Shown one piece after another: positions 1-9,571 of a stretch of 64,000 bases of DNA. Both the position numbers and the translations under genes were made by a program. Location of the stretch: positions 161,392 to 225,391 of the forward strand of contig CAXAMN010003636.1 in NCBI GenBank assembly GCA_963970005.1, written 5' to 3'. Within the stretch, counting starts at the first letter, position 1. Every line of letters begins with the position of its first letter. The DNA comes from Durusdinium trenchii (taxonomy: Eukaryota > Sar > Dinophyceae > Suessiales > Symbiodiniaceae). The notes beneath the pieces are model-generated. The model saw nothing but the letters and a program-made list of their open reading frames with translations. It was not told the DNA's origin and did not search any database.

Positions 1-1
1 G

Positions 2-2413
2 CCTGATCACATTTGGTTTGCTCCCCCATGTAAGTGCTGGGGTCCCTGGTCGAGGTTCAATATGGCATTTTCCGAGTCTAGGAAACAAGAAGTATTGAAA
101 AAGAGACATCAAGCTAGAAGACATCTGCAATGTGTTTCGGAAACATGGCATCTCCAAACCATCCTTGGAGGTCATGTACATGCTGAGAATCCGCACTCGT
201 CCGATATGTGGCAGGAGTTAGTGCTTGGACCAGCCTGGTCAATCCGAATTGACCAATGTGCACTCGGGCTCCGTAGCCCCAAATCCAACATCCCTGTCTT
301 GAAGCCAACTCGGATTGTCAGCACTCAGGAGTCTTTGATGCAGCACCTTGTCCCATTTCGGTGCGATCATAAGCATGGTCATGATCATCTAGAAGGAAAC
401 TACAAAGGTAGAAATCTGACATCCTGGGCCGAGACATATCCTAATAAGTTTGCACGTGTCATGGCCGATGGTCTTGCCAAAAGTCTCCATGGACATTCTG
501 GTCCAGATGCAGTAGAGATCTTAGCTCAAGATGAAGAAGAAGATCAACTAGAAGAAGAGATAGAAGATCGATCAGAGAGACTGCCAGACCATGACGAGCC
601 AAATTCGAACAGCCAAAGTTTGAATCCCAAGCAGCTGCGAGTGTCCGCATTGGTTCGTAAATTGCATGTGAACACAGGTCATGCATCGACAGAACAAATG
701 TTGAGGCTCGCGAACCGTTGCCAAGCCAGTCAAGAAATTGTGGACTGCATTCGGAGCTTCCAGTGTCCCATTTGTAATGAACTCAAGCCTCCACCGTCAT
801 ATCGTAAGAGTGCAATCCCCCATGCAGAGAACCCGAATGACATAGTGGGTATTGATTTTGTTCAAGTAGAACTCAAGAGAGAGGGACGTAATGGGAAAAT
901 GACCGAAGTCAAGTTCAACGTGTTGACATGTGTTGATATGGCCACAGGTTTCGCACAACAGATCATCGTTGAACGCGGTCCCAATCAGCTGTCAGTAGCT
1001 TTCCATAAGGTGTGGACACGTCCCTACGGCACTCCTAAGATAATATTCATGGACCCTGCCAAGACTAATCTCTCCCAGGATTTCCAAGAGTACCTAACAC
1101 ACCATGGCATTCAGTTGTTGCATGCGGCTGCCGAAGCACACTATCAGCTAGGTCAAGTTGAAATTGCCAATCGCATTCTCAGGAACATGGCCAATCGTTG
1201 TTGGCCAGGCACTGACCGTCCACCAGAAGAGGTAATAGAAATGTGTGCAACAACCCGTAATGAACAACTTCGAAAGCATGGTTTCAGCCCAGCACAATGG
1301 TTCTTGGGAAGGGACTCACGCCATGTGGGAATGCTTGCCGACTTGGATGAGCAAAGAAATTTTGCTGCCCAGTCGCAAATCCTGTCAGATCCATCGTTTG
1401 CATCCAAGATTCGCCTTCGTGAAGAAGCGGCCAAGGCCTTTCATGAAGAACATGCGAAGGATGTTTGGCGAAGAGCTGTAGCCTATAGACATCGTCCCAT
1501 GCGAGGACCATACGTACAAGGTCAACTTGTATACATGTTTCGAGCAGCAGGAAGAGGTCAGCTTAGCACAAGACATGGTAAGTGGTTAGGACCTGCCAAA
1601 GTAATTGGGGTAGAAAGTTCATCAAATAGTCCCATACCACGCCTAGTTTGGACAAGCTATAATGGCTATCTCTATAGATGTCGACCAGAAGGCCTCCGTC
1701 CAATGTCCGAAGACGAAACTGAGTTTCGAGCGCTTGCAAGAGAACTTGCATTAGGCCAGCTGGCACCGGAAACGGAAGCTGCAGGTAAATCATTGTCGGA
1801 GGGCGTCGCTCGTTTTCATGATCTCACAAAGGACATCCCTGGTCCAGAGGACTTCGAACTCAAGGAAGATGTAGAAGCCGAACCTCATCCTGAGACCATC
1901 GATGACAGACCTGATTCGGAGGGTAGACCACATAAGATAAGACGTAGATTCTATCGTTCCCCTGAATATTGGCAAAAGAGATCACGAGGCGAGATTCCAC
2001 CTCTCGGCAGTATGCATGAACAAGAGTTGAATCAGCAGCCATTTGCCGCTGTTGCTCCTGAAGAGATCCCCGAGGATAGACTTGAGCCAGCCGATAAACG
2101 TAGAAGGGTTGTTGAAATTGATTCATCTCCAAGTTATGCACCCACCGAACCGCCAGTTCCTCTTGAAGAAGAGGGATCTCAGTCAGGCTTTCAAATGCAC
2201 AACGAGCTTGATGAGCTCATGCCTGACCCAGGTGCTGTACCTGCACACCTGGAACCAGAGACAGACACTAATCCGCCCGAATCCGATAGACCCGATAACA
2301 CCGATGAAGTAATGCCTGAAGTAGACTCACGATCGAACGAGATCGAACCATCTGGCATAGATGTTCCCGTTCCAGAAGCTGGTGAAGACGAACTAGCGGT
2401 AACAGCCAGATAA
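2..2413 (+). CDS. Copia pol, N-terminal part: zinc-binding domain and integrase (5' partial)
   Basis: The frame is open from base 2, so the ATG at 62 is probably internal. Counting from that ATG, an HHCC zinc motif (H202, H207, C235, C238) precedes an rve integrase core. The catalytic triad is D265 (in GIDF), D331 (in FMDPAK) and E367 (in GQVEIAN), with 35 residues between the second Asp and the Glu, as expected for a retroviral-type integrase. An acidic linker lies around residues 155-180, and an acidic, Pro-rich tail follows the integrase and would lead into reverse transcriptase. The integrase inserts the element's cDNA into the genome. The frame ends at TAA 2411-2413, and the following coding region is in the same frame, so this is one polyprotein with an internal stop. 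Confidence 0.93.
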   Translation, partial: PDHIWFAPPCKCWGPWSRFNMAFSESRKQEVLKKRHQARRHLQCVSETWHLQTILGGHVHAENPHSSDMWQELVLGPAWSIRIDQCALGLRSPKSNIPVLKPTRIVSTQESLMQHLVPFRCDHKHGHDHLEGNYKGRNLTSWAETYPNKFARVMADGLAKSLHGHSGPDAVEILAQDEEEDQLEEEIEDRSERLPDHDEPNSNSQSLNPKQLRVSALVRKLHVNTGHASTEQMLRLANRCQASQEIVDCIRSFQCPICNELKPPPSYRKSAIPHAENPNDIVGIDFVQVELKREGRNGKMTEVKFNVLTCVDMATGFAQQIIVERGPNQLSVAFHKVWTRPYGTPKIIFMDPAKTNLSQDFQEYLTHHGIQLLHAAAEAHYQLGQVEIANRILRNMANRCWPGTDRPPEEVIEMCATTRNEQLRKHGFSPAQWFLGRDSRHVGMLADLDEQRNFAAQSQILSDPSFASKIRLREEAAKAFHEEHAKDVWRRAVAYRHRPMRGPYVQGQLVYMFRAAGRGQLSTRHGKWLGPAKVIGVESSSNSPIPRLVWTSYNGYLYRCRPEGLRPMSEDETEFRALARELALGQLAPETEAAGKSLSEGVARFHDLTKDIPGPEDFELKEDVEAEPHPETIDDRPDSEGRPHKIRRRFYRSPEYWQKRSRGEIPPLGSMHEQELNQQPFAAVAPEEIPEDRLEPADKRRRVVEIDSSPSYAPTEPPVPLEEEGSQSGFQMHNELDELMPDPGAVPAHLEPETDTNPPESDRPDNTDEVMPEVDSRSNEIEPSGIDVPVPEAGEDELAVTAR

Positions 2414-2416
2414 CAT

Positions 2417-4213
2417 GTGTTCGAACTTTCCATTGACGTCCATCCCGAAGACATCACTGAGAATCCTCTGTGTCTCTGGAATCTTTTTGAAAAATGCTTG
2501 CAAGCTGCGCCGCAGTCCAAGGCGAAGCAAAGAAGGGTTGAAGTCCAGTTCCGCAAACTCAATCCACACGACAAGAAACTGTTTCTCCAAGCTATGCAAA
2601 AGGAATGGCAAAGCTGGATTGACAATAAGGTGACTTCACTTTGCAAGGCTAGAGGGATTCCTACAGAAAGAATAATTAGAGCAAGGTGGGTCTTGGTATG
2701 GAAAAAGTCATCCGATCCTGATATCACATCCAAAACTCCAAAAGCACGTCTAGTTTTGGTAGGATGGCAGGACCCGGACCTAGGAAAGGTAGCAACAGAC
2801 AGTCCAACTTTGCGTAAGGAAACAAAGCACCTTGTTCTATCCATTTGTTCAGCATCCAAGTGGAAGCTATGGGGAGCCGACATAAAAACAGCGTTTTTGT
2901 CAGGAGATGAATCTTGCAGAAACATTTACTTTCGACCTCCAGCAGAAATCAAACAATGGATGAACTTGAGTACAGATGACCTGTTTCGTCTTGAGAAGGC
3001 TGCCTACGGCCTGGCTGAGGCACCACGTGCTTGGTTTTCCCGCCTGACCAGGGAACTTAAGGAAGCAGGGCTAACCCAGAGCCAGTTGGATCCATGTTTG
3101 TTTATGTTGAGGAGTAAGTCCGATAACACTTTGAAAGGCATATGTGGAGTACACGTAGATGACCTACTAGGTGGAGGTTGCAAGGAAATGGACCAAGCCT
3201 TGGACCGACTCCGAAAGAAATTGCCGTTCGGTGACTATCGTACTTTCACAATAAGATATACAGGAGTAGAGATTCGACAAAATCCAAATACGATGGAAAT
3301 TGAAGTAGGACAAGAAAATTACATCGAGAATTTGGAACATGTTGAAACGAAGACCTTGGGAAACGCTTCAACGTCCCTTACAGATCCTTCTATCCTTAGA
3401 ACTTGCGCCGGTCAGTTAGCCTGGGTGTCGAACTCGACACGTCCGGAACAGGCATTCCTGGCTTCGTATCTTCAAGGGGTTCAGGATAAGGGGAAAGTTG
3501 AACACGTCCACTTGTACAACAAAGCCGTGAGGGAAATGAAAACTAGAAAAATCTGTTTGAAATTCCCTAACCACGTTCCAGTAAAAGATTGGCACATCGT
3601 GTGTATTGCTGATGCTGGCTGGTGTACTAGAGCTAACGGTGAAAGTCAAGGTGGATACATCCTATGTCTTACGACCAAAGACATCATGAAGAACAAGGAA
3701 TCCCCTGTATGGATAGTAGATTGGAGTTCTAAGAAGTTACGACGAGTAGTTCGTTCCTCAGTAGCAGCAGAAACCATGTCCGGTCAGAATGGACTTGATG
3801 CGATTGAGTGGATTCAATCCCTGCTTGCTGAGATCCTAGAAGGCCAATCGCCTCGAACATTCCGAGAACGAGTCCCAGAAAAGACAGCATGCCTCGTTGT
3901 TGATAGCAAGGGTTTCTTCGATGCAGTCACAAAATCGTGTAGCTCTCCTACTATTAGCGTAGAGAAGAGACTTCAGATCGACTATGCCATCGCTAAGGAA
4001 AGCATGTCCTTGCAGAACATCATGGTCTTTTGGACTAGTAACATTTTCATGTGTGCAGACGTGTTGACTAAACTACGAGCCGACACAGGACCTTTCTATA
4101 AACTCGTTGACACTTGGAAATACACCATCCACACCGGAGTAGAGTCAGGTAAGAAAGAAAAAGCCAAGGCTAGAGCTGCAGAAGCAGAGAAACGTCAACT
4201 AGATGAGCACTAG
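2417..4213 (+). CDS. Copia pol, C-terminal part: reverse transcriptase and RNase H
   Basis: This continues the integrase frame directly after the stop codon; the GTG at 2417 only marks the ORF start and is not a likely initiation site. The RVT_2 (copia) reverse transcriptase domain starts near 2660. It includes the GADIKTAFL block around 2874-2900, the AYGLAEAPRAW block near 3002, and the catalytic motif HVDD at 3152-3163, where most copia elements have YVDD. A copia RNase H follows, with acidic residues in ADAGW (about 3610), AAET (about 3765) and VVDSKG (about 3895). Ends with TAG. No frameshift is seen. Function: synthesis of element cDNA from its RNA. Confidence 0.94.
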   Translation: MFELSIDVHPEDITENPLCLWNLFEKCLQAAPQSKAKQRRVEVQFRKLNPHDKKLFLQAMQKEWQSWIDNKVTSLCKARGIPTERIIRARWVLVWKKSSDPDITSKTPKARLVLVGWQDPDLGKVATDSPTLRKETKHLVLSICSASKWKLWGADIKTAFLSGDESCRNIYFRPPAEIKQWMNLSTDDLFRLEKAAYGLAEAPRAWFSRLTRELKEAGLTQSQLDPCLFMLRSKSDNTLKGICGVHVDDLLGGGCKEMDQALDRLRKKLPFGDYRTFTIRYTGVEIRQNPNTMEIEVGQENYIENLEHVETKTLGNASTSLTDPSILRTCAGQLAWVSNSTRPEQAFLASYLQGVQDKGKVEHVHLYNKAVREMKTRKICLKFPNHVPVKDWHIVCIADAGWCTRANGESQGGYILCLTTKDIMKNKESPVWIVDWSSKKLRRVVRSSVAAETMSGQNGLDAIEWIQSLLAEILEGQSPRTFRERVPEKTACLVVDSKGFFDAVTKSCSSPTISVEKRLQIDYAIAKESMSLQNIMVFWTSNIFMCADVLTKLRADTGPFYKLVDTWKYTIHTGVESGKKEKAKARAAEAEKRQLDEH

Positions 4214-4457
4214 GGCCCATGCATGCATGTTGTGAAGTGAATCCAACATTCGCTTGGTGAAACTTGAAAGGAATTTGTTAGTTAGGTTGAGAAACCATCC
4301 ATTGCCAGCCACCTCGAACCAGTTCGTTGCTGAGGAGTTGTCCTGGTTGTTTTTCTCATTTTTCTTGTGCCGCATCGGTTAAACCGAATTTTGCACAGCC
4401 TTTTTGCTCCAAGGAGCGCACGACCGTGAAGTGTCGCCCATTCAGTCCCGCAGGATC

Positions 4458-5177
4458 ATGTCGAAAGCAGCAAAGACCGATGATGAAGAATATCACATCC
4501 GGTCACCACTGACGGATCAGGATCTTAGCATGTGTGCCGGCCTTCTCCATCGAGCTGTCCGTTTCGGACAAAGTGCACAGTTGCTCCAGCGTGTGAACGA
4601 CTGGGTGAAGATTCGTCCAGACCTCCGACCAAATGTTGTGGGAGCTCAGGTCATCGTGGATGCCTCCATGTCCGCCATGACTGATGCTGCGAAGCGACGC
4701 ATGGATGCCGATGAGACCTCTCAGGCCTCGAATCCGTGGGAGCTCTTGAATGCCAATGAGCCTACCGGTTCAACCATGACACCGGAGCACCTTGCTGTGA
4801 GCCCAAAGGGATATGAAGCTGGAAAGGTGAACTTGTTCCCAGTGGCCAATGTGACCGATCCCTTGATTCCCTTGCCTGAAGGAATCAGCACCGTAGAGAA
4901 ATGGGGACAGACCATCTGTCGTATGGATAAGGTGAAGGCTGAAAGCCTCACGTATGATCAAATGATCATGACGGCCCGCACGAATTCGAAGAAAGGAGAA
5001 GACATGCGTCAGTACCTCCAGTTCATTTTGTCAAAGTATGGTACTGGTGGAAAAGTGCCATCCAAGATTACCAAGGCCGTGGACTTTGCCATGTACCTTG
5101 AAAAGGTGAAATGGAAGAAGCCTGATTTTGAAGGTCTTGCTGAGAAGTACGGATTCAGCCGAGAGCTGCGTGACTGA
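4458..5177 (+). CDS. Unrecognised ORF downstream of copia pol
   Basis: A 239-codon ORF on the same strand as pol, 244 bp after its stop. The frame also contains an upstream ATG at 4404; I prefer 4458, where a Lys/Asp-rich start (MSKAAKTDDEE) begins and composition becomes protein-like. The product is hydrophilic, with no signal peptide or membrane segment. It has a Pro/Asp/Asn-rich middle and a basic C-terminal third ending near EKYGFSRELRD. I recognise no domain. Its position and intact frame suggest an accessory ORF of the retrotransposon, perhaps an envelope-position or capsid-like protein. It could also be a captured host fragment. Confidence 0.6.
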   Translation: MSKAAKTDDEEYHIRSPLTDQDLSMCAGLLHRAVRFGQSAQLLQRVNDWVKIRPDLRPNVVGAQVIVDASMSAMTDAAKRRMDADETSQASNPWELLNANEPTGSTMTPEHLAVSPKGYEAGKVNLFPVANVTDPLIPLPEGISTVEKWGQTICRMDKVKAESLTYDQMIMTARTNSKKGEDMRQYLQFILSKYGTGGKVPSKITKAVDFAMYLEKVKWKKPDFEGLAEKYGFSRELRD

Positions 5178-5280
5178 ACAGTGTCGCTGACAGCATGGTC
5201 CCATCTTCGCACCGCCATGAGGGCGTGTGAATTTGTATGCATTGGAACATGCATATCATGATATGAGATGGCGGCCCTCT

Positions 5281-5302
5281 CATGTGACCATTTTGGCACA
5301 AG
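5281..5302 (+). other. Possible relic of a dinoflagellate spliced leader
   Basis: This stretch carries the ten-base core CCATTTTGGC followed by ACAAG. By my alignment it matches 16 of 22 positions of the conserved dinoflagellate spliced leader as I remember it. Such relics mark mRNAs that were reverse-transcribed back into the genome. With six mismatches, chance is not excluded. Confidence 0.25.
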
Positions 5303-7690
5303 GGCCCTTGAGTCTGGCTCATCCGAGCCCCCGACGGTTGCGCAATGGAAAAGTGAGCGTACCGCTTGCTTTTGATCGTGACGGAGTTCTTTGATCCCCG
5401 TTGGTTGAGTTGTGACAGTTGCCTTTACAAGTTGCTGTTGATCCTCCGCTCACCATTTTACAATATATGTCTCACAAACACTGAACGTACGTGGCCTGGG
5501 TTCCCGGTTGGGTGGCGACTCCCCACTGCTGGCGGCCCGTGGAAAAAGCGTGGTCTCCATGCAAAGGGTTCACACAGCCATTGGTTTCCCGCCGGGTGTC
5601 CTCCCTGGACACGTGAAGTTATGGTGAATCCTTTTCCCTGGTGTGGAAGTCGCTACCACCATTCCTCAAAAATAGGAGTTCCAGTTACAAAAACATGATA
5701 GGTTTTTGCTATAGAGAACCAAGAATTCTGAAGAACATCACCCTGAAAATACATGAATTCTTTGATGTGCCTTTGATTTCTTTCAAACAGTCAGATTGTC
5801 TACGGGTTTCTATATACAGGTTTTTGCAAGATCAAAATTTAGGGCTTGGAACAAAATATTCTTGTCAGGAACACGACGCGTATGGTCAAATGGAGCCACA
5901 AAACACAATGTTTTCCATCAAACACGACAAACTTATAAGTTTTGGGTTCAGTTGGTATGCTTTGTTGCAGTGAAGCAACTGGAAACCAAAAATGCTGGAG
6001 ATTGGGTAACCATCAAACGGTGGTGCAAGACCAACAAAGCCCCATGGGAAATGCTAGTGACAAAGGCCATCCAAATGCACCCCACTGGAAAATGCAAGCA
6101 GGAACCCTCACAAGAAATTCAGGCGCCCCTGCTTGCCACGGCCCACAGTCTCCGCAGCACTGGCAGAGGGGCGGGATGGCTCAGGCTCAGTTCTCTTGAA
6201 GCATCGTGAAGCTGGGGATGGAAAACCAAGTACTCACACTACTTGAAGGCACCAGCGAGGTCATCTTACCTCGAGGTCATCTTACCTCGTTCGAAACAGC
6301 GCCGCGAAGCTTATGCTAGGACACGCCACTTTCTGGGCAAGTAGCTCTGTCCAAAGTGCTGTGGCGTTACATCTGTTGGATATTTGTTTCCAGGTGCTGC
6401 GCTCAAACCATGATATCAAGCGTACATCGTTGACCTACTATGCAAACCTCTCAATAGCAGCGCGACATGCTTCAAACCATCTGCCGACTAATTGGATGTG
6501 AGATACCTTCAAATGGTGGTAGAGTTGACTTAACATGTCTTCACTGCATGTCATTTCATGTCAGTCGCTCTGGAGAACGGCGTTTGAAGGACTCGGTTGG
6601 GGAGAAAGGCCCATGTCGCTGTGTCGAGATTGTTCCAAGCAAAGACTCAGATAAGTTGAAGAAACTCGCTGGAAAGTCAGGACTCCCAGAAAAAGGACCA
6701 CGGACGCATCAGAGTCATGACGTGCCATGTTGATGTTCATCTAAACAGCTACTGAGCTACTGGTGTTTTTGCAGGTTGTCGAAGAAGCAGCTTGGTCCTA
6801 GGTCCTAGATATGGGAGAATTGTTCTTTCTGCACTTTCCTTGCCAGGTGACGAAGGCTTCCAAGTCGGGAACATCGTTTTCCATTCACCACTAATTCACC
6901 CAGTCCGTGGACAAGACTGGCTGGGGTAGACTAGAAGGGCAAACATGCGACTTCCAAGGCTTTCTTGCAATGCGGCGAAATCGCGGAGGTGGATGCAAGG
7001 CTCCGGTAGCCCCCGACCTCCCAAATGTCGAGCGTTACTTGGTGTTTCGCTCGGCTGGGTCGCCCTGGAATTCTTCTTTTTCGATTGGGAGACAGGTGCT
7101 TCAGAAGCCGAGGCCAGGCCAAAGCTCAGGTTCTTCATGTGACCCCGTTCTCAGAACCGATCCCTCCCGTTGGGCTCTTTGCAGCCGTCCGCGCGGGAAA
7201 ACATGACTCCTGCTCTTTCGAGTTCAGATAACGTGCTTCAAGTATAGGGAGAGCTGCGTGTGTACGCTTTCGAGCCTGCGCTTGGAGCTTGGGTGCTAGT
7301 GCCGCTGGAGGGTGCCAGCTTCCATTAAGCGTTTAAACGTTGGATCTCCACGGCCAGCAAAGGCTGATTTTGAGACAAGAGCGTAGACCCTAGATAGCAT
7401 TGGAATCATGGCATTCAAGGTGTCGTGGCTATTTCACACGCGTTTCACAACGCTGCTGAAAACATCCGATGAACCATCATGGACCCAAAGAGATATATGT
7501 ACACGATACCAAAAACAAGCACACACAGCAGCGGCACCAGCACCCAAGCTCCCAAGCGCTCACAGCAGCGACACCCTGCGCCCTGATCAGCTGAATCATA
7601 TGCGTCGACACTTCTAGCATTCCCACGGATGACAGCTCCCAAAAACTCCTTATGGCGGTTGTGGACCACCACATGTGGAGATTCATCGCC
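5303..7690. other. No gene recognised
   Basis: Only short overlapping open frames on both strands, none with recognisable motifs. The part next to the copia element may contain its 3' LTR, which cannot be proved without the 5' copy. Confidence 0.5.
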
Positions 7691-7695
7691 ATAAA

Positions 7696-9571
7696 TTACC
7701 CAACAAAGTCCAACAACCACCCGGCAACCACGTTGGTTACACCGAAAAAACATCGCGACAAACACGACCACAAAACCGACACGGTACGACTAGCTGACTG
7801 TCCAGTCGTACGTCGGTCACCAAACAAACACCGCCTGAAGAGGGCGTTCAGGGCTGCCTGCACGGTTGGACGAGCTAGATAGTGTGGAGCAAATTGGTGA
7901 AAGGCATGCACTGGCACCAGCTTACAAATAAATCGACCCTCATCAATCCCCATCAATCGAAGCATTTCAATCTCAGGTGGGCTGTGCATCCGGATGTCTT
8001 CTTTCAACAGTTCTGAAGGTGGAAGAGCTTTTCCTTGATACCTTCTTTGAGGTGAACCGAAACGAACCATTTGGAAGTGATGGAAACGACCGTCCATCAC
8101 GGCTCGGAGGGAAGAAACGCCTCCCGCCTCGTTTCTCCCGGCATTTTCGCTGTCCTCCACCTTCTCCTCGCAACAAGTCATAACAAGTCCACATATCAGT
8201 TAACATCCGGCTGTTGAATCCTCAAATTTGTGAGTCCCCCTATCGTTCTCCAAGGGTTTGGAACCTTGTTCAAAGGGCAACTTGCTTTGAGTCCCCTATC
8301 GTTTGCCAGGGTTTGGCATGCCCGCATTCCTTTTTGCCGTTCCTGGGCCGCGATGTTTGACTGTGAGCAGCGACTCACTCCATAGTGAACCAGCCAAACT
8401 GGTGATTGGCATGACCCCTTCTAATTAATACTGTGGCTCTGATTGGATTCTGAAGTGCCCCGTGATGGCTTCAACATGAGGCAACTTCAATAGGAAACAG
8501 TGCCGTCGCGGTGCGCCGCAGCAACGGCATGTCCTAATCTCAAAGAACTTGCAGACCAACAGCCGAAGGATGTCGAAGGTATCTGATATGGAAAAACATC
8601 GCAGCATCTCTCATCGGTCGGCCGGGGCAGCTAGGAAGTCAAGACTCGGGGTCTCTGTTTCTCAATGATTCTCTTCTCCAAAACCGTCAGATCCAACAGG
8701 ACCATGTCCTTGACACCCGTCCTTGACACCGGTGAGCTTCCGTGCATCCTCCAGGTCTTCGTACATCTTCTCACCAAAGCGGGTCACCCAAACGTTCCTC
8801 GACTCGGCGCTTCGGCCGTTTGGAACGCACCGAGTCGTGGAGAGGAAGGCTCCGGAGGGTATGCAGGTCACTGACCGGACGCGTTCGGGCAGAGCGACAG
8901 ACGCGCGGCGATCCGAGAATTGGCCTCTTCCTTCACCCGAGACCGATCGATGTCGTGCCTTTGAAGGAGTCCGAAGGATCTTGGGATTGACCCATCTGAG
9001 TGACAAGCATGGGTTCGACCCCTCGTGTGAAGGTAGCCCATGGCGATCATTTGCAAAGCCGATACTTGTTCCCTTGCCAGGCACTATACCGACTATACCT
9101 CTGTTTTTTGCAGCACAAAGACAAATCAGCTCTGTTGAACAGGAGCACTGGGAGTTAGAGGGAAACACGACCTCCATGACATGCGACGAAATCAGGGAAC
9201 ACAGGACCATCATCCCAGTGGTCCTGTCAAGGAATCCTCCAGGTCCATCCCAAAGTTCCAAAAACAGCAAATGGCACTGGTAAAAGAAACAGCCTCCGTT
9301 GTATTCTCAATCAATATCTAACAGGCCTGTCTTACCCAGCTTCCCACACGTTCGCTCCAAATCGGGTGCCGCATGTTCATCGCCCAGGCGTCTTGTTCAT
9401 CGCTGTCTCGCGGTGCCTTCGGACGATCTCGGAGACGGTGTGGAACTGCCGCTCTTGCTCTGCCAAGTCCTCGAAGACACAGCACCGCGAGTGTGGAGCT
9501 TGAAAGCTTCGACGGATGATCTTTGAGATACTTGAGGTATTGAACATGTATTGATTTATAACGGCAAACAA
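7696..9571 (-). CDS. Unrecognised gene, several putative exons
   Basis: Four minus-strand pieces have protein-like composition, but each lies in its own frame, as expected for exons. About 9380-9520 contains FEDLAEQERQFHTVSEIVRR. About 8880-8990 contains RSRVKEEANSRIAARLSL. About 8730-8870 contains RNVWVTRFGEKMYEDLEDA. About 7940-8181 contains ELLKEDIRMHSPPEIEMLRL. The first two are charged and helical. Splice sites between them are not resolved. It would be the next gene downstream of GMP reductase on the same strand. I do not recognise the family, and the pieces could belong to more than one gene. Confidence 0.4.

Larger units (their letters stand above)
1..5177 (+). mobile_element. Ty1/copia-type LTR retrotransposon, 5' end outside the window
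   Basis: Integrase lies before reverse transcriptase and RNase H, which is the copia (Pseudoviridae) gene order. The pol frame is open from base 2, so the element begins left of the window; its 5' LTR, gag and protease are not visible. No 3' LTR can be recognised because the matching 5' copy is missing. A further ORF at 4458-5177 follows pol and may belong to the element. The coding is almost intact, broken only by one in-frame TAA at 2411-2413, so the copy is young or was recently active. It lies on the strand opposite to the cellular genes of the window. Confidence 0.93.

Noticed and set aside
9005-9030. GGGTTCGACCCC, resembling a tRNA T-arm
   Set aside because: The flanking bases do not pair as a T-stem and no D- or anticodon arm is present.
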